Shown here in pieces: positions 6,468-14,089 of a DNA stretch of 64,000 bases. The stretch's first letter is position 1. Each line of letters opens with the position of its first letter. Origin of the DNA: Bacteroides timonensis (GTDB taxonomy: Bacteria; Bacteroidota; Bacteroidia; Bacteroidales; Bacteroidaceae); NCBI RefSeq assembly GCF_000513195.1, contig NZ_CBVI010000020.1, positions 1 to 64,000 on the forward strand. Reading direction: 5' to 3'. Position numbers and translations under genes: made by a program. The notes under the pieces are model-generated. The model did no database searches. It saw only the letters and a list, made by a program, of their open reading frames with translations, and was not told the origin of the DNA.

Positions 6468-6591
6468 TATTTTCTTGCTGTGTCTTGAAGAATTCATTTG
6501 GTATATTATATAAGGTACATACTTTAGAACCTCCTAAGATTTGTTTGGTTTCCCAAACATCCAAATCATTTAGATACTTCTTACTTTTCAT
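6445..6591 (-). CDS. Double-glycine leader peptide whose C-terminus overlaps the next operator, 48 residues
   Basis: MKSKKYLNDLDVWETKQILGG is the leader in two overlapping pieces: MKSKKYLNDLDVWETKQIL, then GG. The core is SKVCTLYNIPNEFFKTQQEN followed by INIAITK, with one Cys. The last codons and stop (6445-6467) are formed by the GTTAT boxes of promoter P3, so the C-terminal NINIAITK is dictated by regulatory DNA. The same happens in the gene at 6670-6816. Transcribed from P4 (6636-6692). Confidence 0.7.
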   Translation of the reverse strand: MKSKKYLNDLDVWETKQILGGSKVCTLYNIPNEFFKTQQENINIAITK

Positions 6592-6635
6592 AACTGTTCT
6601 TTATTAAGTGTTACTCTTGTTTTTGATTGATGTTG

Positions 6636-6692
6636 CAAAGCTAAGCGGCTTTTCTCAATACTTATGTTATTACTCTGTTATCGGAAGGTTAA
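6636..6692 (-). promoter_or_regulatory. Promoter P4: -7 element plus three 11-bp-phased GTTA(T)-like boxes
   Basis: TAGCTTTG (minus strand) lies at 6636-6643; boxes start at 6666, 6677 and 6688 (GTTAT, GTTAT, GTTAA). The geometry is the same as in the other promoters. It overlaps the end of the peptide gene at 6670-6816. Confidence 0.8.
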
Positions 6693-6816
6693 TATTTGCT
6701 GAAGAAGCTAATGTCCTAACCATAATCCATTCTCCATTAACAAGTACCCATTTATATGCACCACCATAAATTGTCATTTTTTCTTCCTGCGTTAATTCTT
6801 TTGTAAGCTGTTTCAT
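6670..6816 (-). CDS. Double-glycine leader peptide with W-x5-GEW core, 48 residues
   Basis: Leader MKQLTKELTQEEKMTIYGG, then core AYKWVLVNGEWIMVRTLASS ending ANINLPITE. The KWVLVNGEWI motif closely parallels EWVYIKGEWI in the precursor at 57390-57530, which belongs to the radical SAM locus. The C-terminal ANINLPITE and stop are encoded by the operator boxes of promoter P4. It is the first peptide gene left of the divergent kinase gene and is driven by promoter P5. Confidence 0.72.
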   Translation of the reverse strand: MKQLTKELTQEEKMTIYGGAYKWVLVNGEWIMVRTLASSANINLPITE

Positions 6817-6860
6817 AATTTATAATTTTTAGTTATTTCTTTGTTATTAGTTTGATGTCG

Positions 6861-6927
6861 CAAAGGTATGGCTGTTTTTTCTAATAAAATGTTATCTAAA
6901 TGTTATCCATTATTATCTGAATGTTAT
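6861..6927 (-). promoter_or_regulatory. Promoter P5 in the divergent region between the peptides and the kinase
   Basis: TACCTTTG (minus strand) lies at 6861-6868, with GTTAT boxes at 6891 and 6902. The third box is degenerate (around 6913), and a further GTTAT lies at 6923, touching the -7 element of the opposite kinase promoter. The regulator may therefore also control its own operon. Confidence 0.65.
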
Positions 6928-6935
6928 TATCTTTG
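6928..6935 (+). promoter_or_regulatory. -7 element of the histidine kinase/response regulator operon
   Basis: TATCTTTG matches TAnnTTTG and lies 11 bases before the ATG at 6947, so the transcript would have almost no leader. Confidence 0.6.
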
Positions 6936-6946
6936 CAAAAAAATGT

Positions 6947-8252
6947 ATGAATAGAAAACATATTATATTATTTACAGTCTTAGGATTAATAGCTATATTA
7001 TCATTACAAACGATATGGCTATATAATACTTTTGTACTGGTTAGAAATAATATATATGAAGAAACTAATAAAGTTTTAGATGAAGCATTAACTGAAGCTA
7101 TTGCAGATTTCAGTAAGTTAGGCGTTCCTGAGGGGACGGCAATCTCGTCTGGACCTATAAATGATTCAATACCGGCAAACACTTATTTTTATGAAGGTTT
7201 GTGGAAGTTAGGAATTGAGATTTCTTTGAGTGATATTGACTCTCTTACTAATGACTTGTTAAATAGGGCTGGGGTGGAAAGTGATTTTTTTTTCATGTTG
7301 GGTTAATCCCCAAAATGGAGAGATTTACCAAAAGAGTAAACTACAAACTATAGCTGTTTGGGGAGCTATTAAGTCTGAGATAATCCCTGTACGAACTGAT
7401 TTGTCACTTGGAATACAGCTAATTTTAACAAATCCTTATTGGACTATCTTTGAGCGTATGAGCCTCTTAATGATAGCGACTGCCATCATGATGATAATGG
7501 TAATCACCTGTATCATCTACCAGATCAAGATTATCATCCGTCAGGACAAGATAGCTAAAGTTCGCGAAGATTTCTCTTATGCTATGATCCATGATATGAA
7601 AACTCCTCTTAGCTCCATTTTGGCTTGTACAAGTCTTTTGCATAGTGGCAAGACGGAGAGCACTCCTCAACTAAGGGAGCGATATTTTTGTATTATAGAG
7701 GATGAGACCGGACATTTGCTAAATTTGGCAAATAAGGTTCTGACCATTTCTAAGTTGGAGAGCCATAAACTGGAAATGGCTAAAATTACATTTCAGTTGA
7801 AGCCTATGGTAGAAGACTTAATAGAGAAGTTCTCCGCTAAGTGTGCCAAACCGCTACATTTCACTTTAAATTTGCAGGCAGAAGAGGTGCATGGTGATGA
7901 AGAGTACCTGAAAGAGGCTATCAGTAATCTGATAGATAACGCTATTAAATATTCATACCAGACGGTTGATATAAGTATAAGTTCGCTTAATAATGCTACC
8001 CATACTCTTATTAAAGTACGTGATAACGGTATTGGTATCTCAGAAAAAGATGTGAAGCATATCTTTGAGAAGTTTGAACGTGCTTCGGCTTTTAAACGTT
8101 CCAGACTTGGCAAAGTAGCAGGTTTCGGATTGGGGCTAAATTACGTTTATCAGGTGATGGAGGCTCATGAGGGAAGCGTGACAGTGAATAGCATAGAAAA
8201 GGAATTCAGTGAATTCACCTTATATATACCATTAAAGACGAATGACTTATGA
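6947..8252 (+). pseudogene. Membrane sensor histidine kinase, split by one extra T in a T9 run
   Basis: The first part (6947-7306, 119 codons) has an N-terminal helix and the start of a sensor region, then shifts at a run of nine T (7285-7293). With eight T the frame continues without a break (SDFFSCWVNPQNGE) into the second helix (MSLLMIATAIMMIMVIT), the HisKA motif SYAMIHDMKTPLSS (His near residue 215) and a full HATPase domain (NLIDNAIKYS, DNGIGIS, FGLGLNYV). The corrected product is about 434 residues, similar in plan to the kinase at 57653. The downstream regulator overlaps its stop by four bases (ATGA). The break may be a mutation, phase variation, slippage or a sequencing error. As printed, only fragments can be made. 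Confidence 0.85.
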
Positions 8253-8953
8253 TTAGATTATTGGTTGTAGAAGACGACCCTACTTTGCTTTATATTGTGC
8301 AAAGCGGATTGCAGGAAATTATTGGGGGATATGAAGTTTTTACGGCAACCAATGGCGCCGAAGGGCTGAAGGCATGGAAAGAACATCATCCGGATATCAT
8401 TATGTCCGATGTGGATATGCCGGTAATGGATGGTTATGAAATGGTGGCGCGTATCCGTGAAACGGATGGTGATACGCCTATTCTGTTCGCTTCGGCCATG
8501 AGCTCGCCGAAGGATGTGACGAAAGGTTACGATATAGGAGTGGACAACTACGTAAAGAAACCTTTTGTTCCTGATGAACTGGATGCTCATATTCGTTCAT
8601 TGCTTAGAATGAAGGAAGGGGCAAAGTCGCGTAATGAAACCGACCATTGCAGGATGGGTAAATATTTGCTGGACACCAAACATGCTACTTTGCGGGATGA
8701 TAAAACCGGTTCTATCAAAGTGTTGACCATCAGGGAAGCGAAGATTATACATTTGCTTTATGAAAATAGAGGCGAAACGGTGAATAGAAGTGCTATACTC
8801 AGCCGTTTCTGGGAAACGGAGGATGATTACTTTGCGTCACGCAGTCTGGATGTATTTATGAGTAAAATACGAAAGTATCTGGAAGATGAACCCTGTGTCG
8901 AAATAAAGACAGTGAGAGGGGTAGGATTTATGATGCTGTTGGATTGCATATAG
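8249..8953 (+). CDS. OmpR/PhoB-family response regulator of the peptide locus
   Basis: 234 residues. The receiver domain (1-115) has the acidic pair near residues 9-10, phosphoacceptor Asp54 in MSDVDMP and the conserved Lys in VKKPF (about 104). A winged-helix domain follows (about 135-232, ending IKTVRGVGFM). It is translationally coupled to the kinase by a 4-base overlap. OmpR/PhoB proteins bind direct repeats at 11-bp spacing, which is the spacing of the GTTAT boxes at 1381, 5936, 6239, 6441, 6666 and 6891. It is therefore the natural candidate activator of the peptide and HlyD genes. Confidence 0.9.
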   Translation: MIRLLVVEDDPTLLYIVQSGLQEIIGGYEVFTATNGAEGLKAWKEHHPDIIMSDVDMPVMDGYEMVARIRETDGDTPILFASAMSSPKDVTKGYDIGVDNYVKKPFVPDELDAHIRSLLRMKEGAKSRNETDHCRMGKYLLDTKHATLRDDKTGSIKVLTIREAKIIHLLYENRGETVNRSAILSRFWETEDDYFASRSLDVFMSKIRKYLEDEPCVEIKTVRGVGFMMLLDCI

Positions 8954-9064
8954 CGTTTCCTTATTTGGCTATTCCGTCGACAAAACCTCCCCTTTCGTAG
9001 ATTTTATTTTCAGCTCTTCTTTCTCTCCCTTACATTTGCATCGTAATAAAAAAAATGACGCAAA

Positions 9065-9556
9065 ATGAAAAGTACCGGAAGATTATGGTTATTAGCTGTA
9101 TGTCTGTTGTGTGGACTGGTCTGCATGCAAGCGCAGGAACAGGAAAAGAAGCAATTGCCTCGTGAAGTTCCCTCACCGGAAAAGGCCGCCCGTAAAATGA
9201 CGGACCGGATGAAAGAAGAACTGCAACTGACAGACAAGCAATATGACAAGCTGTACAAACTGAATCTGAAGGAGCAACAAGAACATTTTGCAACCATGGC
9301 TGAAAGAGGAAGCGGCCAGCGTCCTTCAATGGGAGGGCGTCCCGGTATGGGCGGTGGTCGTCCGCCGATGGGAGTTCCGGGTGAACGTCCTGCAATGGGA
9401 AAGGACAATGTGGAGAAGATGCAGAAAGCTGCTGCCAAGAAGGAAAAGAAGATCAAGAAAATCCTGACGACGGAGCAATACGCCAAGTGGCAGGAAATGT
9501 GCCAACCACAAGAACCACCCCAGCCACAGGATCATCCTCACAAACCAAATCTGTAG
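9065..9556 (+). CDS. Small periplasmic DUF4890-like protein
   Basis: 163 residues with a signal peptide (LLAVCLLCGLVCMQAQ). A helical, Lys/Glu-rich body carries two LT-x-x-Q-type elements (LQLTDKQYDKLYKLN and ILTTEQYAKW). A Gly/Pro/Met-rich low-complexity linker lies between them (repeats of GRPGMGGGRPPMG). The paired LTxxQ motifs recall the Spy/CpxP envelope stress proteins, and the overall pattern fits DUF4890 of Bacteroidetes. Function unknown. A -7 element TACATTTG at 9031-9038 supports the start at 9065. Confidence 0.75.
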   Translation: MKSTGRLWLLAVCLLCGLVCMQAQEQEKKQLPREVPSPEKAARKMTDRMKEELQLTDKQYDKLYKLNLKEQQEHFATMAERGSGQRPSMGGRPGMGGGRPPMGVPGERPAMGKDNVEKMQKAAAKKEKKIKKILTTEQYAKWQEMCQPQEPPQPQDHPHKPNL

Positions 9557-9599
9557 AGACTCTCTCTAAATAGCGTTTTTTCATGTATTATTGACTGTG

Positions 9600-9629
9600 C
9601 CGTTCCACCCCCGTGAGGGGAGGGGACGG
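9600..9629. terminator. G/C-rich hairpin followed by a T-rich tract
   Basis: An imperfect stem, CCGTTCC-A-CCCC against GGGG-AGGGGACGG, is followed by TTTTCTTTTT. It probably terminates the 9065-9556 gene. Confidence 0.55.
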
Positions 9630-9670
9630 TTTTCTTTTTATGGGAATCTTTATCAGATATATTTTTTCTA

Positions 9671-9678
9671 TATCTTTG
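9671..9678 (+). promoter_or_regulatory. -7 element of the hybrid regulator gene
   Basis: TATCTTTG matches TAnnTTTG and lies 18 bases before the ATG at 9697. Confidence 0.6.
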
Positions 9679-9696
9679 CATCACTGATAATCTAAT

Positions 9697-12600
9697 ATGG
9701 AAAACATAACAATGAAATTGTCAACGATCAAAGTGATAAGACTTTTGCTGTTTATTGTCTTACTGCTTAATTTCCCGCTTCATGCACAAGATCACTATGC
9801 GTTTACTCCCATTGATTGCAGTGACGGACTTTCGGGTAACAGAGTCCGCAATATCATTCAATTGCGGGATGGGCGCATTGCAATCAATGCCAATGAGATC
9901 GTCAGCATCTACGATGGGACTTCTTTTCAATATTTTCATTATAATAAAAGTAACATAATTCCTCTTAATGACTACGTTGGGCATCATCGCATTTATGTGA
10001 ATGAGGACTATATTTATATCAAAGACTGGTATAAGCTAATGGCCATCAACGTCAATGAAGAACGCTTTGAACAGCATTTGGACGATCTGTTTAAGTCTTA
10101 TGGTGTAAAGGGGGCGTTGGTGAACTTCTTTGTGGATGAGTCAGGTAATTATTGGATGCTGACGGATGATGATGTACTGCTGTACAGGGATTATGCCGGG
10201 GGAAAGACAGTTGAGTTTCTGAAGGATGTTTCAATGAACGGAGATATGCGTGACAGGCTTCTGGACATAGCGGTAGTAAACCGGCAAGTTTTCTTGTTCT
10301 ACAATTCAAGCCTCATGGTCTGTTATGATCTGGAAACATCCAGGGAGTTATACCGGGAATATGCACTGGTTGAAAAGCAGGATAGGTCTGCTACCCTGTT
10401 GGTTGTCCCCCGGGGAAAGTACTTGTACTATTTGATGAATGGGCGAAAGACTGAAGCTTTACGGTTTGATATTGAACTGCGTAAGTGGGAAGTAATATTA
10501 GAGACTGAATATAGGCTGAATGTGCTTTCTGTAGGTAAAGAGCACGATATATGGATAACCAGTCAGGCCGGCTTGTGGGTATGTGACGAAAAACTGCAAA
10601 ACAAACAATTCATCCCTACGCTGGAATTTGTAGATGGTAAAGAGATAAAAACGGAAGTCAGCACAGTCTTTAATGATAACCAGGGAGGAACTTGGATCGG
10701 GACTTTGGACAGGGGAATATGTTATTACCATCCTAACCGCTTTAAATTCAAAAATATAGGTAAAGTGTTCTTCCCTAATATTGATCAGAATGGGGAAGTT
10801 AGTGTGTCGTGTTTTGTAGAGGATACTCATGGCGAAATCCTGGTAGGTACCCGCCAGGGACTTTTACGGTACTCTTTATCTGAGAGCAAATTGTCTGTTG
10901 AGGCAGGATTACCCCGCAATTTACGGTGCAATGGGTTAACTAAAGATAGCCGGCAGCGGATATGGCTTTCATCGGTTGAGGCATTATTCTGCATTCAGAA
11001 TGGAAAGAGCAGAAGTTATCCTGTACGTGATGTGGCGAAGGTATTTGAAGCACCGGATAAGAACCTGTATATCTGTTCATATATAGATGGCCTGTGTCTT
11101 TTGAATCCTGATACCGGAGAACTTAAGAAGATAGCAGAAAGTGAAGGACGACAAATCAACTCCGTTTCACAGATCAGGAATTATAAAGAGGGTATGCTGA
11201 TAGGAATCTGTAATTTAGGGCTGTTTACCTATGATTATAAAAATCAGGTTCTGACGGCACCGGTGTTTAAAGATAAAAAGGCTTGGCAAGATTTCTATGA
11301 TATCCATCGTTATTCTGATTTGTACGTAGATAGCCGTAATCTGATTTGGCTTGCCACACAGGATGGCCTGATAGTCTGGAATCCGAAGAATGAAGAGATC
11401 AGGATGTTTTATATGGAAAACGGCCTGGTAAACAATAGTATACAGGCAATATCTGAAGATCGTCACCACGTGATGTGGATTACCACTTCTTATGGAATAT
11501 CTTGTGTGAATGTAGTTCAGGAAGGGGGAAGAACAGAATACTCTTTCTCCAACTTTAACCATAGTGATGGAGTGATAGAACGGGAATTCCTGGAAAGATC
11601 CGTATATGTAACGAAGGATGATGTGATTCTGATGGGAGGAATTGATGGTTTCAACGAATTCGGAATTAATAAACTGCCTCCGGTGAAACAGGATATGAAG
11701 CCTCTTTTCGTGAGCTTTCATCTTTTCGGGAAAAAGGTGGAGATGGATAAGGCTTATGATGGCAATATACTATTGAGCGAGCCTGTAAGCGCAACTCAAA
11801 AGATTATCTTGAATTATGACCAGAACTTTGTATCGTTTGATTTTTCTGCGTTGAATTATATCAATAGATCACAGACTCACTATCGCTATCGGCTGAAGGG
11901 GCTGGATAAGGAGTGGCACGAAATAGTTTCTCCTACAGGGACCGGAACTGCCTCTTATGCCAATCTTCCTTCGGGTACGTATAATCTGGAAGTATATGCG
12001 GCAAACAACAGTAAGCAGTGGGGAAGTAGCTGTGCAACTATACAAATCATTGTAAAGGACCCGTATTGGAAAACTCCTTTGGCTTATTTTATTTATTGCC
12101 TGTTGATTGCCCTTGCCATATATTGGGCCCTTTCCAGTTATTTGCGAATGAATAAGAGGAAGTTGCAAAAAGCTCAGGAAGAAGAACTGAATCAAATGAA
12201 ATTCCGCTTCTTTACCAATATAAGCCATGAATTCCGCACCCCCCTGACTCTGATTATAACCCCATTGGAATCTCTTATTAAGGAAGTCGGCGACATAGCC
12301 CTGAAAAAGAGATTACAATCCATTTACCGTAATTCCAAAGAACTGTTGAACCTCGTCAATCAATTGCTGGACTTCAGACGTTTGGAAGTTCATGGAGAGA
12401 AACTGTTTCTTGTTAAGGGGAATATAGCGGAGTTTGTTTCTTCGGTAAAATCCTCTTTTGATTATCTGGCTCAGGAAAAAGAGATTTCTTTTGAGATAGA
12501 TGATAAGATTGCAGAAGATTTATATATAAGTTTCGACCGTGAGAAGATACAAAAGGTACTGAATAATCTATTGTCTAATGCATTCAAGTTCACACCTGTA

Positions 12601-13743
12601 GGAGGTATGGTGACGATAACTCTCGATACCTGTAAGGAACCGGACGGGGTACAGTATTTCCGTCTTTGCGTGAAAGATACCGGAGCAGGGATTCCACGAA
12701 AGAATCTTTCCCATATTTTTGATCGTTTCTATCAGGTGAAAGAGGAAGAAGATAAAATAGGTAGTGGAATCGGTCTTCATCTGGTGAAAGAGTATGTAGA
12801 ATTGCATTCCGGAAAGATAGAAGTGGAGAGTGAAGTAAATAAAGGCAGTTTGTTTACTGTATATCTACCTGTGCGTACTGATGTAGAAGTGGATACAGAG
12901 TTACCGGAAGAGGAAGATACTTTCATCGGGGATGAATTGAACCCTGATGCGGAAAGTGATCAGGACCTGCAAACGGATAAAGAGTACACCATACTTTTAG
13001 TTGAAGATAATAAAGAATTCCGGCATTACATGTTTGAACTGCTTTCCAAGAAATACAATGTATTGGAGGCCGGTGATGGTGAAGAAGGAGAACGGATTGC
13101 CACTACAAAGTTTCCCGATTTGATAATCAGCGATATCATGATGCCGAAAGTGGATGGACTGGAGTTATGTAAACGCATCAAGTCCAATATACAGGTGTCG
13201 CATATCCCTGTCATATTACTGACTGCCCGTTCTACGGACGAAAGTAAATTGTTCGGGTACGAATCCGGTGCGGATGAATATATATCCAAACCGTTTAATC
13301 TGGATATTCTGTTATTGAGAATCCGGAAACTGATAAACGAAGAGAAAGCCCGTCAGAAGTCTTTTTCACAGGGAATAAATATTAATCCGGGAGAGGTTAC
13401 CATCACTTCTATTGATGAACAGTTTATAGAGAAGGTCTGCTCATTGATTCAAAAGAATATAGATAATCCTGAATATTCGGTAGAAAAGCTGAGTGCCGAT
13501 GTTGGGATGGAACGTACAGTACTATATCGTAAATTGAATGCTATTGCCGGTCAGACTCCTTCTGATTTTATTCGTTCCATCCGATTGAAGCATGCTGCTC
13601 AATTACTGAATAAAGGATATCAGGTAGGTGAAGTGGCCGATATGGTTGGTTTCAATACTCCTAAATATTTTACAAAGTACTTCAAACAGGCGTTTGGTGT
13701 AACGCCTTCTCAATATAAGACTAATATGACTGGGGAGAATTGA
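9697..13743 (+). CDS. Hybrid two-component system (periplasmic sensor, kinase, receiver, AraC domain) controlling PUL 1
   Basis: 1348 residues. A signal/anchor helix is followed by a large periplasmic part of propeller-type repeats (about 30-690, with GTWIGTLDRG, RIWLSSVEA and LIWLATQDG) and a Y_Y_Y domain (about 700-780). A membrane helix (about 793-816) precedes HisKA (FFTNISHEFRTPLTLI, His844) and HATPase (NLLSNAFKFTP, GSGIGLHLV). The receiver domain carries Asp1146 (ISDIMMPK), and an AraC-type HTH forms the end (about 1245-1340). Such regulators sense oligosaccharides in the periplasm and switch on the neighbouring SusC/SusD operon, here 14090-22283. A direct-repeat operator candidate lies at 13896-13933. 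Confidence 0.95.
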   Translation: MENITMKLSTIKVIRLLLFIVLLLNFPLHAQDHYAFTPIDCSDGLSGNRVRNIIQLRDGRIAINANEIVSIYDGTSFQYFHYNKSNIIPLNDYVGHHRIYVNEDYIYIKDWYKLMAINVNEERFEQHLDDLFKSYGVKGALVNFFVDESGNYWMLTDDDVLLYRDYAGGKTVEFLKDVSMNGDMRDRLLDIAVVNRQVFLFYNSSLMVCYDLETSRELYREYALVEKQDRSATLLVVPRGKYLYYLMNGRKTEALRFDIELRKWEVILETEYRLNVLSVGKEHDIWITSQAGLWVCDEKLQNKQFIPTLEFVDGKEIKTEVSTVFNDNQGGTWIGTLDRGICYYHPNRFKFKNIGKVFFPNIDQNGEVSVSCFVEDTHGEILVGTRQGLLRYSLSESKLSVEAGLPRNLRCNGLTKDSRQRIWLSSVEALFCIQNGKSRSYPVRDVAKVFEAPDKNLYICSYIDGLCLLNPDTGELKKIAESEGRQINSVSQIRNYKEGMLIGICNLGLFTYDYKNQVLTAPVFKDKKAWQDFYDIHRYSDLYVDSRNLIWLATQDGLIVWNPKNEEIRMFYMENGLVNNSIQAISEDRHHVMWITTSYGISCVNVVQEGGRTEYSFSNFNHSDGVIEREFLERSVYVTKDDVILMGGIDGFNEFGINKLPPVKQDMKPLFVSFHLFGKKVEMDKAYDGNILLSEPVSATQKIILNYDQNFVSFDFSALNYINRSQTHYRYRLKGLDKEWHEIVSPTGTGTASYANLPSGTYNLEVYAANNSKQWGSSCATIQIIVKDPYWKTPLAYFIYCLLIALAIYWALSSYLRMNKRKLQKAQEEELNQMKFRFFTNISHEFRTPLTLIITPLESLIKEVGDIALKKRLQSIYRNSKELLNLVNQLLDFRRLEVHGEKLFLVKGNIAEFVSSVKSSFDYLAQEKEISFEIDDKIAEDLYISFDREKIQKVLNNLLSNAFKFTPVGGMVTITLDTCKEPDGVQYFRLCVKDTGAGIPRKNLSHIFDRFYQVKEEEDKIGSGIGLHLVKEYVELHSGKIEVESEVNKGSLFTVYLPVRTDVEVDTELPEEEDTFIGDELNPDAESDQDLQTDKEYTILLVEDNKEFRHYMFELLSKKYNVLEAGDGEEGERIATTKFPDLIISDIMMPKVDGLELCKRIKSNIQVSHIPVILLTARSTDESKLFGYESGADEYISKPFNLDILLLRIRKLINEEKARQKSFSQGININPGEVTITSIDEQFIEKVCSLIQKNIDNPEYSVEKLSADVGMERTVLYRKLNAIAGQTPSDFIRSIRLKHAAQLLNKGYQVGEVADMVGFNTPKYFTKYFKQAFGVTPSQYKTNMTGEN

Positions 13744-13770
13744 TTCATAACTGTAGGGTTATGAATCAGC

Positions 13771-13835
13771 TACGAGCTACAAACTACAAGTGCCTTTCGA
13801 AACATAGCGCAGCTACTTGTAGCTTGTAGCTCGTA
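13771..13835. repeat. Intergenic hairpin with heptamer-like stem and GCGCAGC loop core
   Basis: The arms at 13771-13791 and 13815-13835 are complementary over 21 bases with one mismatch. The stem is built from GAGCTAC/AAACTAC-type 7-base units. The spacer contains ATAGCGCAGCT, which resembles ACAGCGCAGCT in the spacer of the hairpin at 45365-45455. It may also serve as the terminator of the regulator gene. Confidence 0.75.
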
Positions 13836-13895
13836 ACTAATTACTATGTTCCCTCCCCTCAAACCCTTGCCTGCTGTGCATTTTCCCTTTGAAAA

Positions 13896-13961
13896 CAACG
13901 AAATGTACCCTAAAAAGCAACGAGCTGACCCCTACTCAGAGTCGCTTTCCCGGTACTTTTG
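13896..13961 (+). promoter_or_regulatory. Candidate hybrid-regulator operator and -7 element of the SusC operon
   Basis: Two 16-base direct repeats (CAACGAaaTGtaCCCT at 13896 and CAACGAgcTGacCCCT at 13918) agree at 12 positions and are spaced 22 bp apart, two helical turns. They are followed by TACTTTTG (TAnnTTTG) at 13954-13961. This layout fits an AraC-type dimer site just upstream of the promoter; binding by the 9697-13743 regulator is inferred. Confidence 0.55.
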
Positions 13962-14089
13962 CAATTGAAATAACCGAGTATTAACCCATAAATCAATTGC
14001 CATGGAAAATGCACCTTAAAAGTCGTATCATGTTTTTTACCTTTATTTCTAACTTTAATTGATTAACTGTTTTATGAATTATTTAATGC

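Noticed and set aside
9010..9486. 158-codon antisense frame with Pro/Gly-rich stretch
   Set aside because: It mirrors the Gly/Pro/Met-rich linker of the real gene at 9065-9556.
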